DNA from: an uncultured Alphaproteobacteria bacterium | GTDB lineage: Bacteria; Pseudomonadota; Alphaproteobacteria; HIMB59; GCA-002718135 | DNA: 64,000 nucleotides | Direction of reading: 5' to 3' | Assembly (NCBI GenBank): GCA_902561355.1 | Contig: CACEPG010000003.1 | Coordinates: forward strand, 1 to 64,000 | Part shown: piece after piece, positions 8,027 to 16,586 of the stretch | Layout: the number at the start of each line of letters is the position of its first letter | How positions within the stretch are numbered: the stretch's first letter is position 1 | Made by a program: the position numbers and the translations under genes | The notes under the pieces: model-generated | What the model was told of the DNA's origin: nothing | Database searches by the model: none | Seen by the model: the letters and a program-made list of their open reading frames with translations, nothing else

Positions 8027-8554
8027 ATGGATAAATTGGCGTATGACTTTGTTCAACCTAAAGATGTTAAGGGAAAAATTTTTCTTACATGTTTCCCTGG
8101 AAGAAGAGGAACAGAAGTAACCTATAAAGAAAGCATTTTTTTAGAAGATTTAAATAACTTTAATAATCTAGATTGTAATACTGTTTTAAGTCTTGTTGAA
8201 GATTTAGAATTTGAAAAACTGTGTGATAAAAAAAATTTTGTTCGTTCTATATATGCTAAAAATTTAAAATGGATGCATATGCCTATTGAAGATTTAAAAG
8301 CACCTGATCGTCAATTTAATGAAAAATGGGAAACAACAAAAGTATTATTAAAAAATGATTTAATAGAAGGAAAAAATATAGTTATTCATTGCATGGGCGG
8401 AAAAGGACGTTCAGGAACTATCGCTGCGATTCTATTGATTGAATTTGGTGAAGATAATAAAAAAGCAATAGAGATAGTTAGAGAAAAAAGAAAAGGGGCA
8501 ATTGAAACAGAGGAACAGGAAAAATTTATTTTAAATTATAATAGAATTAAATAA
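8027..8554 (+). CDS. dual-specificity/tyrosine-type protein phosphatase-like protein
   Basis: A 175-residue cysteine phosphatase. The CX5R loop is HCMGGKGRSG with nucleophile C122 and R128, and a general-acid aspartate is probable at D89 (MPIEDLKAPD). The N-terminal half (GKIFLTCFPGRRG) resembles the CDKN3-like branch of dual-specificity phosphatases. It follows the importer 2 permease by 20 bases on the same strand and so is likely part of the phosphonate uptake operon. It overlaps the end of the convergent pit gene by 8 bases. It could release phosphate from a phosphonate- or phosphate-ester metabolite, or act on a protein; nothing in the sequence decides between these. The catalytic assignment is firm and the pathway role is inferred. 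Confidence 0.75.
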   Translation: MDKLAYDFVQPKDVKGKIFLTCFPGRRGTEVTYKESIFLEDLNNFNNLDCNTVLSLVEDLEFEKLCDKKNFVRSIYAKNLKWMHMPIEDLKAPDRQFNEKWETTKVLLKNDLIEGKNIVIHCMGGKGRSGTIAAILLIEFGEDNKKAIEIVREKRKGAIETEEQEKFILNYNRIK

Positions 8555-9599
8555 AAACACTTAAGTTAAAAATATTTTGAAGAATAAAAAGTAAAAACAT
8601 TGAAATTAGCGCTGCAATAATTGGCAGTGTAAACCAACCAATTGTAATTCTCCCCGCTATAGACCACTGCACTTCTTTACCGCCTTTTAATAAACCAATT
8701 CCAATAACAGCACCGACAACAGCCTGTGAGCTTGAAACGGGAACCAAGGGAATAGAAGGTAAATTAATTGACTGCAAAAAATTACTAATACCTTGAGAGG
8801 CAAATAAAAATAAAACGATAGAATGGGAGATAACAACAATAAAAGCGGCAACAGGTGACATCTTTAATAAATCGTTACCCACAGTGAACATAACTTTTTT
8901 TGAATAGGTAAAAACACCAACTGCAATAGCTAATCCCCCAAGTAAAAATAATTGCTCCTTTGAGCTAAAAACAAAAAAACTAGAAATAGAAATATCGGTA
9001 AACGGCGATATAGGAACAAATACACCCATCACGTTAGCAATATTGTTTGCCCCTAAACTGTATGCACCAAAGGCTCCTGCTAATAGCAAAGCTGTTCGTG
9101 TATATGCATCTAGTCGTAGAATATGAAGCTTTCTTTTCAAAATAAAATTTTTTGTAAATGTAAAAAACCCCATAGCGATTATTCCTGCAATGACTGGACA
9201 TAATACCCACGTGCCTAAAATTGTAATGAGAACTTTTATATTAGTTGCTGATCCAGTGTATAAATTCCATCCAACAATAGCGCCAACAATTGCTTGCGTT
9301 GTAGACACAGGTAAGCCTGCTTTCGTCATTAGATAAACCGAAATGCCTGCAGCAATACAAGCGGCAAAAGCACCAGGCAGTGCATTGATGGCACCAAGTT
9401 TACCTAATGTTTCCGTTGTTCCCGCCCCGCTAATGATGGCGCCTAATATAACAAAGATACTACAGATGATAGCAGCAGTTTTAAAACGCACCATTCGTGT
9501 TCCAACTGCTGTACCAAAAACATTAGCGGCATCATTTGCCCCTAAAGACCACCCAAGAAATAATCCACCTAAGAGAAAAATAATGATGGAAATGTCCAT
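8547..9599 (-). CDS. pit: PiT-family inorganic phosphate transporter
   Basis: A 350-residue membrane protein with the two PiT signature repeats, LGWSLGANDAANVFGTAVG near the N-terminus and YSLGANNIANVMGVFVP in the middle, and about ten membrane segments. It imports phosphate with a cation. It begins 6 bases after the DUF47 gene, the common accessory partner of low-affinity Pit transporters, and forms an operon with it. Its 3' end overlaps the convergent phosphatase gene. Association with a Pho-box-like element upstream of the partner gene and with the phosphonate genes fits a role in recovering phosphate under limitation. Confidence 0.9.
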   Translation of the reverse strand: MDISIIIFLLGGLFLGWSLGANDAANVFGTAVGTRMVRFKTAAIICSIFVILGAIISGAGTTETLGKLGAINALPGAFAACIAAGISVYLMTKAGLPVSTTQAIVGAIVGWNLYTGSATNIKVLITILGTWVLCPVIAGIIAMGFFTFTKNFILKRKLHILRLDAYTRTALLLAGAFGAYSLGANNIANVMGVFVPISPFTDISISSFFVFSSKEQLFLLGGLAIAVGVFTYSKKVMFTVGNDLLKMSPVAAFIVVISHSIVLFLFASQGISNFLQSINLPSIPLVPVSSSQAVVGAVIGIGLLKGGKEVQWSIAGRITIGWFTLPIIAALISMFLLFILQNIFNLSVFI

Positions 9600-9605
9600 T
9601 AGTTA

Positions 9606-10268
9606 TTAAACGGATCTTTTAATTGCATAGATCTGAACTTCATCAGCAATATCTTCTGCTTGATCACAAATGCGATCGATTTTTTCAACAAAATATCGAA
9701 GATGCATTTTTTGATCTAAAGGAAGTTTTGAATCAAAAATTTTTCTTGCAAGCGCACTAAACTTTATATCAGATTCTTTTTCATAAAACGTAACTTTATG
9801 TCCATTATCTCGTACGGTTTTAATATCACGAAAAAAAGATCGTACCGTTAAACATAAAGATTCAACACAATTAACAACTGTATCTGTTAACTCTATTAAA
9901 TCTTGATGAAACTCTTTTGGAAAATTTGGTTTTTGGATTGAGAAGTGATAACAGTTGCCCTGGTACATTCCAATTAATTCATCCAAATGTTCCAGCAACC
10001 TCAAAACATCACTTCGCGCATCAGGTATAAGAGTTTCCTCATACAATGTATGCTCTACTTCTTTGGTAATTTTATCTGCTTTACTCTCCATTTCTTTAAC
10101 TTTTTCAACCATTTCATTGAACTGGCCGTTTGCAGAATGGTGTAAATAGGTTGGAATAATATTTTTAAATACCAATCCTACCTCAGAGAGAATGTCGACA
10201 AATTCATCAATTTCACGCTCAAGCTTTTTAGTATCACCAAATAAAGAACTAGTTTTTAATCCAAACAT
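9606..10268 (-). CDS. DUF47 / PhoU-like accessory protein of the Pit transporter
   Basis: A 220-residue, wholly helical-looking protein of the DUF47 (PhoU-related) family, with charged amphipathic stretches such as FVDILSEVGLVFKNIIPTYLHH and AEDIADEVQIYAIKRSV near the ends. Acidic clusters (KMHLRYFVEKIDRICDQAEDIADE) are typical of PhoU-type metal-binding helices. DUF47 genes usually sit directly before pit, as here (6-base gap), and are thought to adjust transport activity. The start ATG at 10268 has no clear Shine-Dalgarno. A Pho-box-like repeat lies 40 bases upstream. Confidence 0.85.
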   Translation of the reverse strand: MFGLKTSSLFGDTKKLEREIDEFVDILSEVGLVFKNIIPTYLHHSANGQFNEMVEKVKEMESKADKITKEVEHTLYEETLIPDARSDVLRLLEHLDELIGMYQGNCYHFSIQKPNFPKEFHQDLIELTDTVVNCVESLCLTVRSFFRDIKTVRDNGHKVTFYEKESDIKFSALARKIFDSKLPLDQKMHLRYFVEKIDRICDQAEDIADEVQIYAIKRSV

Positions 10269-10307
10269 CGGGTGCTTATAGAACTTTTAAAGAAAAAATA
10301 AAGCAAT

Positions 10308-10325
10308 GTTACAATTTTCTTACAA
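10308..10325 (-). promoter_or_regulatory. Pho-box-like element upstream of the DUF47-pit operon
   Basis: On the minus strand TTGTAAG and TTGTAAC are separated by AAAA, giving two 7-base units with an 11-base period (10325-10319 and 10314-10308). The second unit is identical to the last unit of the element before binding protein 1. No -10 is evident at the ideal distance, although TATAAG occurs about 27 bases downstream. Confidence 0.4.
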
Positions 10326-10394
10326 TTTCATAGTTTTTCAAATTTTTGCAATATATAAATTCTAAAATTTTATAATTAATTATAGGGAGAAAAA

Positions 10395-10625
10395 ATGAAT
10401 ATTATTTCATTAAATCAATTAAAATGGTTAAGCACAGGTTTAATTTTGTTTGGCATTTTATTGACCAATTTAAATTATTATCCATTAAATATATTTAGTC
10501 ATGGTCTCGGTGCTATTGGTTGGTCAGCTGCTGGATATATTACAAAAGATAAAGCATTATTAACAAATTTTGGATTACAGTTACCTCTATTTGCAATTGG
10601 TTATTATAATTATTTTCTTATTTAA
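10395..10625 (+). CDS. small two- to three-segment membrane protein of unknown function
   Basis: A 76-residue protein preceded by a good Shine-Dalgarno (AGGGAGAA). It has hydrophobic stretches at about residues 11-26, 33-47 and 57-75, and the composition of an inner-membrane protein. The pattern (short helix, NYYPLNIFS, GAIGWSAAG) resembles small uncharacterised membrane proteins found in marine Alphaproteobacteria, but I cannot name a function. It stands alone between the divergent pit operon and the SET-domain gene. The clear ribosome binding site and hydrophobic pattern make a real gene likely. Confidence 0.65.
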   Translation: MNIISLNQLKWLSTGLILFGILLTNLNYYPLNIFSHGLGAIGWSAAGYITKDKALLTNFGLQLPLFAIGYYNYFLI

Positions 10626-10678
10626 ATAGTTGAACTAATAACACTTGTGTAACTAAAAAATTTATCTAATAAATCCCT

Positions 10679-11164
10679 ATGAAAAAATTATGGTATAAAA
10701 AAAAATCATCACTTCATGGTTCAGGATTATTTGCAAACAGTGATATAAAAAAAAATGAACAAGTTATTCAATATATTGGTGATAAGGTAACAAAAAAAGA
10801 AGGCGACAAAAGAGCTGATAAACAAATAAAAAAAGCAGAAAAAAATAAGAATAACGGCATGGTCTATGTTTTTGAATTAAATAAAAAATATGACATCGAT
10901 GGAGGTGTGGCTCGGAATTATGCCCGCTTCATTAACCATTCTTGTGATCCAAATTGTGAGGTTGAAATAACAAATAATGAAATTTGGATATCCTCAATTA
11001 AGAGAATAAAAAAATATACAGAATTAACTTATAATTATGGCTACCCATTTGATAGTGATTTTGAAGAACATAAGTGTAAATGTGGTTCCAGAAAATGTGT
11101 AGGTTATATTTTAAGTGATGATGATTGGCCTAAGTTAAAAAAGGAACTAAAAAAGAAAAAATAG
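10679..11164 (+). CDS. SET-domain protein-lysine methyltransferase
   Basis: A 161-residue single-domain SET protein. GSGLFA (residues 14-19) begins the domain, RFINHSCDPNC (83-93) is the SAM-binding pseudoknot motif, ELTYNYGY (115-122) carries the catalytic tyrosine, and the post-SET zinc motif CKCGSRKC (133-140) completes it. The enzyme should methylate lysine in a protein, with SAM as donor. The target is unknown; bacterial SET proteins have been linked to ribosomal or nucleoid proteins in a few cases. The tail is very lysine-rich (KKELKKKK). It is a monocistronic gene with no informative neighbour. SET domains are widespread in eukaryotes and patchy in bacteria, so horizontal origin is possible but not shown. 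Confidence 0.85.
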   Translation: MKKLWYKKKSSLHGSGLFANSDIKKNEQVIQYIGDKVTKKEGDKRADKQIKKAEKNKNNGMVYVFELNKKYDIDGGVARNYARFINHSCDPNCEVEITNNEIWISSIKRIKKYTELTYNYGYPFDSDFEEHKCKCGSRKCVGYILSDDDWPKLKKELKKKK

Positions 11165-11238
11165 GTATTTTTTATAGTTTCGTTTTTTAAAACTTATTTT
11201 ATTTAATAGTATGTGGATATATATCGTTTAAGAAAATC

Positions 11239-11304
11239 CCTAAATGTAGGCAATCAAAAGGACTTAATAAGAACAGTGCTTTCACCCGGATATAGTTTTG
11301 ATAC
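11239..11304. other. possible structured RNA or leader in the SET-murJ intergenic region
   Basis: The 198-base gap 11165-11362 holds no ORF that I can support. Its middle is less AT-rich than other gaps. It contains a small hairpin CCTA-AATG-TAGG (11239-11250) and a 7-bp long-range pairing ATCAAAA (11253-11259) with TTTTGAT (11296-11302). No known riboswitch or sRNA family was recognised. The strand is undetermined. Confidence 0.2.
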
Positions 11305-11362
11305 GTAATTGTGCCATAAATTAAATTTATACAAATCACTCTTCACAATATAAAATTGGATT

Positions 11363-12910
11363 ATGCAGAGTTTTTTTCGCTCATTCTTTACAGTTAGTTT
11401 TTATACCTTTCTAAGTCGTATTTTAGGATTTGTCCGTGACATATTAATTGCACGGTTTCTTGGATCAACAGTAACAGCAGATGCCTTTTTTGTAGCTTGG
11501 CGAATTCCAAATTTTTTTCGTCGTGTTTTAGCAGAGGGCGCATATAGCGCTGCTTTAATTCCTGTTTTTTCTGGAATAGTTATTGATTCAAAAGATGATC
11601 ATGAAGCTGCCGATTTTGTTGAGAATACAATGTCATTGTTACTTTTTGTTACGGTTGGGTTAACGATTTTTTTCTTTTTTGGTATGCCCTATATTATACA
11701 ATTATTAGCTCCTGGTTTTTCAGCAAATAATGAAGCATTTGATCTTGCTGTACATTTTGGAAAAATTATTTTTCCCTATCTCATTTTTATATCCTTAGTG
11801 GCTCACTTTACTTCTATCAATAATGTTCATCAACGTTTTGCAGCTGGTGCTTTTGCTCCTGCCATTCTTAATATAAGTTTTATTCTTTCGTTATTTTTTT
11901 TAACACCTTTTGTTACAACAGCAGGTCATGCTCTTTCTTATGGAGTGTTGATTGGTGGTGTTTTACAATTTTTATATTTGTATAGAGCAGTCTTAAATTT
12001 TTATCGACCCCGTATTCGCTTTCCAGAATTTAATGAAAAAATTAAAAAGTTTTTTAAATTATTTTTACCTGGTGTTGTTGGCTCAGGTGTCATTCAATTA
12101 AATATTGTTATTGGAACAATCATTGCTTCGTTCTTACCTATTGGCGCAATAAGTCATATTTATTATGCTGACCGTTTAAATCAATTACCTCTTGCAATTT
12201 TTGGAATTGCCATGGGTATTGTTTTACTCCCCAGTTTATCCAAAGCAATTAAAAATAATAATACACAAGAAATTAATACAACACAAAACAGAGCATTAGA
12301 ATTTTGTTTGTTAATAGCTTTACCTTCAGCAGCTGGTTTATATATTTTATCTTCTCCTATTATTCATATATTGTTTGAACGAGGCGCATTCTTATCAGAG
12401 GATACTTTTTATACAGCAAAAGTATTATCTCTATTTGCTCTTGGTCTTCCAGCATATATTGTAATTAAAATTTTGGTTACCTGTTTTTTTTCTAGAGAAG
12501 ATACTAAAACACCTCTTTATATATCTATCATCAGTGTAATTATTAATATTGTTCTCTCTCTTATATTGATAGGTAGTATGCGGGAGATGGGAATTGCACT
12601 TGCCACAGCAATTAGTGCTTGGGTAAATGCCTTATTACTTTTTATTATATTACGTATTAACAAAAATTTTATTTTAGATTCACAACTTATTACCAATACT
12701 TTTAAAATACTTATCTCAGTAATTTTAATGGCTTTAGGCTGTTATTTTCTTAATTTAATAATATTTGCCAATATTCAAGATTTGAGTTTATTATTTAAGG
12801 CAGGTAATCTTTTTTTAATTATAGTTTGCTGTAATATTTTATATTTTGGAATGATATTTATGTTAAAAGTACTCACAATTCAGGATCTAAAAAGGTATAT
12901 ACAAAAATAA
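11363..12910 (+). CDS. murJ: lipid II flippase MurJ
   Basis: A 515-residue polytopic inner-membrane protein (MOP/MVF superfamily) with about 14 membrane segments. It starts [20 protein letters not shown] and carries the family signature [21 protein letters not shown] at about residues 50-70, which includes arginines important for lipid II binding. It flips the peptidoglycan precursor lipid II to the periplasmic face. It is followed after one base by trpS, a linkage common in Alphaproteobacteria. Length is normal for the family and there is no sign of damage. Confidence 0.95.
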   Translation: MQSFFRSFFTVSFYTFLSRILGFVRDILIARFLGSTVTADAFFVAWRIPNFFRRVLAEGAYSAALIPVFSGIVIDSKDDHEAADFVENTMSLLLFVTVGLTIFFFFGMPYIIQLLAPGFSANNEAFDLAVHFGKIIFPYLIFISLVAHFTSINNVHQRFAAGAFAPAILNISFILSLFFLTPFVTTAGHALSYGVLIGGVLQFLYLYRAVLNFYRPRIRFPEFNEKIKKFFKLFLPGVVGSGVIQLNIVIGTIIASFLPIGAISHIYYADRLNQLPLAIFGIAMGIVLLPSLSKAIKNNNTQEINTTQNRALEFCLLIALPSAAGLYILSSPIIHILFERGAFLSEDTFYTAKVLSLFALGLPAYIVIKILVTCFFSREDTKTPLYISIISVIINIVLSLILIGSMREMGIALATAISAWVNALLLFIILRINKNFILDSQLITNTFKILISVILMALGCYFLNLIIFANIQDLSLLFKAGNLFLIIVCCNILYFGMIFMLKVLTIQDLKRYIQK

Positions 12911-12911
12911 C

Positions 12912-13922
12912 ATGGACAAACCTAACAAAAGAATTTTATCTGGCGTTCAACCTTCTGGAGACTTGCATCTTGGGAATTATTTAGGTGCAATAAAAAATTT
13001 TGTTTCTTTACAAGATGAATACGAATGTTTTTTTTGTGTAGTTGATTTACATGCTATCACAGTTTGGCAAGATCCAGCAACTTTAGCACAAAAGACACGT
13101 GAGGTGACAGCTGCTTTTATCGCCTCAGGTATCGATTCAAAGAAGAACACTTTATTTGTTCAATCACAAGTTCCACAACATTCACAATTAGCATGGGCGT
13201 TTAGCTGTATTGCAAGAATGGGATGGTTAAACCGCATGACACAATTTAAAGACAAAGCAGGAAAAAATAGCGAGAATGTTTCTGTCGGCTTATATTCTTA
13301 TCCCACATTAATGGCAGCAGACATATTAATATACCTTGCAACACATGTGCCTGTTGGAGAAGATCAAAAACAACATTTAGAGTTAACCAGAGATATCGCA
13401 CAAAAATTTAATAACGATTTTAAGAATGATTTATTTCCAATTCCAGAACCATTAATTTTGGGAGAGGCAAAACGGGTAATGAGTTTACGAGATGGAACTA
13501 AAAAGATGAGTAAATCAGATCCTTCAGATTATTCTCGTATAATGTTATCTGATACTCAAGACGAAATTATACAAAAAATTAAAAAAGCAAAAACTGACCC
13601 ACTACCTCTTCCAGATAATTTAGTTGCAGCAAAAAGCAGACCTGAGGCTCTAAATTTATTGACATTATATGCGGCTTTAAGCGATGCTGATACTGAAACA
13701 GTTATTAGAAATTATGCAGGAAAACATTTTTCACAATTTAAAAAAGATTTAGGAGATTTAGCATCATCAAAACTTGCACCGATATCTTTAGAAATTAACA
13801 AATTGATGAATGACAAGGATTTTCTCGATTCTATAATTAATACAGGCAAGGAAAAAGCTATCTCAGTAGCAGAACCTGTTTTAAAGCAAGTCTATGAAAT
13901 TATTGGTTTTTTATCTAGATAA
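12912..13922 (+). CDS. trpS: tryptophanyl-tRNA synthetase
   Basis: A 336-residue class I aminoacyl-tRNA synthetase. The HIGH-type motif is in [18 protein letters not shown] near the N-terminus and the KMSKS loop is intact ([10 protein letters not shown]). It charges tRNA-Trp in the cytoplasm. Its ATG is two bases after the murJ stop, so the two genes are co-transcribed and probably translationally coupled. Length is normal for bacterial TrpRS. Confidence 0.97.
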   Translation: MDKPNKRILSGVQPSGDLHLGNYLGAIKNFVSLQDEYECFFCVVDLHAITVWQDPATLAQKTREVTAAFIASGIDSKKNTLFVQSQVPQHSQLAWAFSCIARMGWLNRMTQFKDKAGKNSENVSVGLYSYPTLMAADILIYLATHVPVGEDQKQHLELTRDIAQKFNNDFKNDLFPIPEPLILGEAKRVMSLRDGTKKMSKSDPSDYSRIMLSDTQDEIIQKIKKAKTDPLPLPDNLVAAKSRPEALNLLTLYAALSDADTETVIRNYAGKHFSQFKKDLGDLASSKLAPISLEINKLMNDKDFLDSIINTGKEKAISVAEPVLKQVYEIIGFLSR

Positions 13923-13993
13923 TATCCCAAAAATTTAATTATTTTTTATTATTTTTCATACGAAAGACATATTAATCACTATATAAGAACAAT

Positions 13994-14560
13994 ATGTTTA
14001 TTCAGACTGAACAAACACCGAATCCACAAACACTTAAGTTTTTACCGGGGAAACCTGTAATGAACGATGGTACAGCTTTTTTTCAAAATTCTGATGAAGC
14101 CTCACCTTCTCCTTTAGCTAAAAGACTTTTTTTAGTTGAGGGAGTTGTAGGTGTTTTTTTAGGTAGTGATTTTATAACAATTACAAAAAAAGAAGATTTT
14201 GAATGGCAAACAATGAAACCTTCAGTGCTAGGTGCAATTGTTGACCATTTTAATTCAGGTGAAGAAATATATAATCTTAAAGAAAAGAAAGATGGCAAAG
14301 AATCTTTTAAAGAAGATTCAAATGACTCTGATATTGTAAAGCAAATTAAAGAACTTTTAGATACAAGAGTGAGACCTGCAGTTGCAATGGATGGCGGTGA
14401 TATTATTTATGATAGCTTCCAAGATGGAGTAGTATATTTACATATGCAAGGTGCCTGTTCGGGTTGCCCTAGTTCTACAGCAACATTAAAGATGGGAATA
14501 GAGAACATGCTCAAACATTATATTCCAGAAGTTCAAGAAGTGAGACCAATTGATGCGTAA
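13994..14560 (+). CDS. nfuA: Nfu-type iron-sulfur cluster carrier (NifU-like)
   Basis: A 188-residue protein with an N-terminal Nfu_N domain (MFIQTEQTPNPQTLKFLPG, about residues 1-90) and a C-terminal NifU domain (VRPAVAMDGGDIIYDSF, then CSGCPSSTATLK with the CxxC that holds a bridging Fe-S cluster). It transfers Fe-S clusters to apo-proteins; MiaB, encoded further along, is a typical client. This is the alphaproteobacterial/mitochondrial NFU1 layout, not the E. coli NfuA one with a degenerate IscA domain. It stands 71 bases after trpS and slightly overlaps the next gene. Confidence 0.92.
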   Translation: MFIQTEQTPNPQTLKFLPGKPVMNDGTAFFQNSDEASPSPLAKRLFLVEGVVGVFLGSDFITITKKEDFEWQTMKPSVLGAIVDHFNSGEEIYNLKEKKDGKESFKEDSNDSDIVKQIKELLDTRVRPAVAMDGGDIIYDSFQDGVVYLHMQGACSGCPSSTATLKMGIENMLKHYIPEVQEVRPIDA

Positions 14561-15560
14561 AGTTTATGTTATTCCATTTTTATTTGTTTTAATTCTATCT
14601 ATTCACTCTACAGCATTTGAAGATGATAAAGATATTAATAATTATCAATTTCTTTATAAGCTGAAAGCAAGTTTTGATGATTTAGTTTTAAATTACTGCA
14701 CTACTTATGATTCATATACAATTAATAGACTGTATTCAGAAAAAAAAATCAATTCTATAAATTTTAAAAATAGAATAAAACCAAATAATATTTTGGTTAA
14801 AATTAAAAACAAACCCCTTAACCCAAAAATAATTAATAAAATTCAAAATAAACATGAACTAGCTCTTTCATTTAAGAAAGAACAAAATTTATTTGATACA
14901 AAAAATTTGACTGGAAAAAAGAAAGAATTTGTTGAGGTATTGTTGCCTATAATTTCATACGAAAATCAAAAAATTATATTTGATAGAGAAAATTTAAAAA
15001 AAATAAGACAAACTTTAAGTAATAAAAAAACCCTTAGTAAAAAGAATCTAATTTTTCTTAAAAAAATTGCAAAAAATTACAAGGTTAAGACAAATAATAA
15101 ACACAAATTAGATTTAGTAGATGAGTTATTAGATTTAGTTGATGTTATACCCAATTCTATTGTGTTAGCACAGGCTGCAAATGAAAGTGGTTGGGGAACA
15201 TCAAGATTTGCAAAAGAGTATAATGCTCTTTTTGGGGAATATACCTATGATTTTTCTAATGGTGTAGTTCCACTTAGAAGAGAGGATGGAGCCAAGCATT
15301 TAGTAAAATCTTTTACTTCTGTAGATAAGAGTGTGCAGTCTTATTTTAAAAACCTAAATACTCATTATGCTTATAAAGAATTCAGATATGTTAGAAAAAT
15401 TATGAGAGATAAAAATAATTTTAATGATATTGATTTATTGGTAGATAGATTAAGTACTTATGCATTGGATGAAAAATATATTGAAACTATAAAAGCAATT
15501 ATTGAATCTAATAACTTACAGAAATTTGATTTTTTAAATTATACTTTTATTAGTTCATAA
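14553..15560 (+). CDS. Bax-like glucosaminidase-domain protein, secreted
   Basis: A 335-residue protein. I place the start at the ATG 14553, just inside the nfu stop, since an upstream TTG adds only one residue. A signal peptide (MRKVYVIPFLFVLILSIHSTAF) is followed by a lysine-rich linker and a C-terminal glucosaminidase-like domain (about residues 190-330) with the putative catalytic glutamate in QAANESGWGTSRFAKEYNALFGEY. This fits the Bax branch of peptidoglycan N-acetylglucosaminidases. It probably trims peptidoglycan in the periplasm. Its stop overlaps the end of the convergent deacetylase gene by 6 bases. Confidence 0.8.
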   Translation: MRKVYVIPFLFVLILSIHSTAFEDDKDINNYQFLYKLKASFDDLVLNYCTTYDSYTINRLYSEKKINSINFKNRIKPNNILVKIKNKPLNPKIINKIQNKHELALSFKKEQNLFDTKNLTGKKKEFVEVLLPIISYENQKIIFDRENLKKIRQTLSNKKTLSKKNLIFLKKIAKNYKVKTNNKHKLDLVDELLDLVDVIPNSIVLAQAANESGWGTSRFAKEYNALFGEYTYDFSNGVVPLRREDGAKHLVKSFTSVDKSVQSYFKNLNTHYAYKEFRYVRKIMRDKNNFNDIDLLVDRLSTYALDEKYIETIKAIIESNNLQKFDFLNYTFISS

Positions 15561-16586
15561 GTAAAATTGGTGACCATACCAACGCCAGTAACCATCTGAA
15601 CCTTTAGCTGTGCAGTTTATTCGGGATCTTCCACTAGATAATTTTCTATCTAATCTGATTTCAATTCTTTCATTAAATTTAAATATTTGTTTATCAACTT
15701 GACCATTGCTATCAAAAACAAAACAATCTAATGATTTAGCCAAATTTTCATCTATTAATGAAAATCCTATAAAAGGCGGGTTTTCTTTTAAAGTTGGATC
15801 TTCAGGAATAAAATCATAAATACCAAGACCTTTAGCATTAGCAGCAAATTTAACTCTAGAAATTTCTGCATATTTTTCATTAAGAGAAAACCTCGGTAAA
15901 TAATATAAATTTGATGTTTCATTTATAACTCCTGAATGCTGCCCAAATGCAACTTTAAATTTATATTCTTTAAGAAGATTTATAATCGTAGAATTTGTTT
16001 CACCATATGGATATGCAAACAAAGTAGGAATTTCTCCAAGCTCTCTTAAAAAAATCTGATTAGAAAATTCTATTTCTTTTTTTACTTCATCAATATTTAA
16101 ATCAGACATATGGTAATGATTATGTGAATGTGCACCAATATTTACACCCTCTTTTTTTAAAACTCTTATTTGATCCCAGTTTAAATAACTTTTATTATTA
16201 TTTGCTATTGTTGAAGTATTAACAAAAAGCGTGACAGGGATGTTATTTTTTTTAAATTTTGGCCAAGCATTAATGAAAAAAGATTTATCTGCATCATCAA
16301 TACTAATCCCAATAGTATTCTTTGGAAGTTGACCATCATTTATTATAGTATCTACAATAAACTCAAGTGGGCGTAGGGCATATTTTTCTTTAGTAAATTC
16401 ATTTATATGAGCATCAAGCTGATCAATTGAAACATTTGTAGATGGGTATTTTGAAACACCAAATTTGTGATACATAAATACAACAGCAGAATTTTTAATA
16501 TTGCTTGCTTGAGAAGGTGATATAGTTAAAAATATCAAATATATAAAAAAAATTTTTATGGAAAAAGCTTTAATTATTTTGTTCAC
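15555..16586 (-). CDS. secreted polysaccharide deacetylase family protein
   Basis: A 343-residue carbohydrate esterase 4 type protein. The start is GTG at 16586, supported by GAGGAG five bases upstream; an N-terminal signal segment (IKIFFIYLIFLTISPSQAS) follows. NodB-type motifs are present: the DD pair in GISIDDADKSF, where TFDDG is usual, and the H-x3-H metal motif in GAHSHNHYHMSDL. FAYPYGETN gives the third motif. The enzyme would remove acetyl groups from a cell-wall or capsule sugar. The C-terminal 90 residues form an extra domain ending GYWRWYGHQFYL that I do not recognise. The gene abuts tsaB head to head with no intervening base. Confidence 0.8.
   Translation of the reverse strand: MNKIIKAFSIKIFFIYLIFLTISPSQASNIKNSAVVFMYHKFGVSKYPSTNVSIDQLDAHINEFTKEKYALRPLEFIVDTIINDGQLPKNTIGISIDDADKSFFINAWPKFKKNNIPVTLFVNTSTIANNNKSYLNWDQIRVLKKEGVNIGAHSHNHYHMSDLNIDEVKKEIEFSNQIFLRELGEIPTLFAYPYGETNSTIINLLKEYKFKVAFGQHSGVINETSNLYYLPRFSLNEKYAEISRVKFAANAKGLGIYDFIPEDPTLKENPPFIGFSLIDENLAKSLDCFVFDSNGQVDKQIFKFNERIEIRLDRKLSSGRSRINCTAKGSDGYWRWYGHQFYL

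Noticed and set aside
9343-9609. 88-codon reading frame on the plus strand opposite pit
   Set aside because: It mirrors the conserved PiT coding sequence and its composition follows from the opposite gene; no ribosome site.
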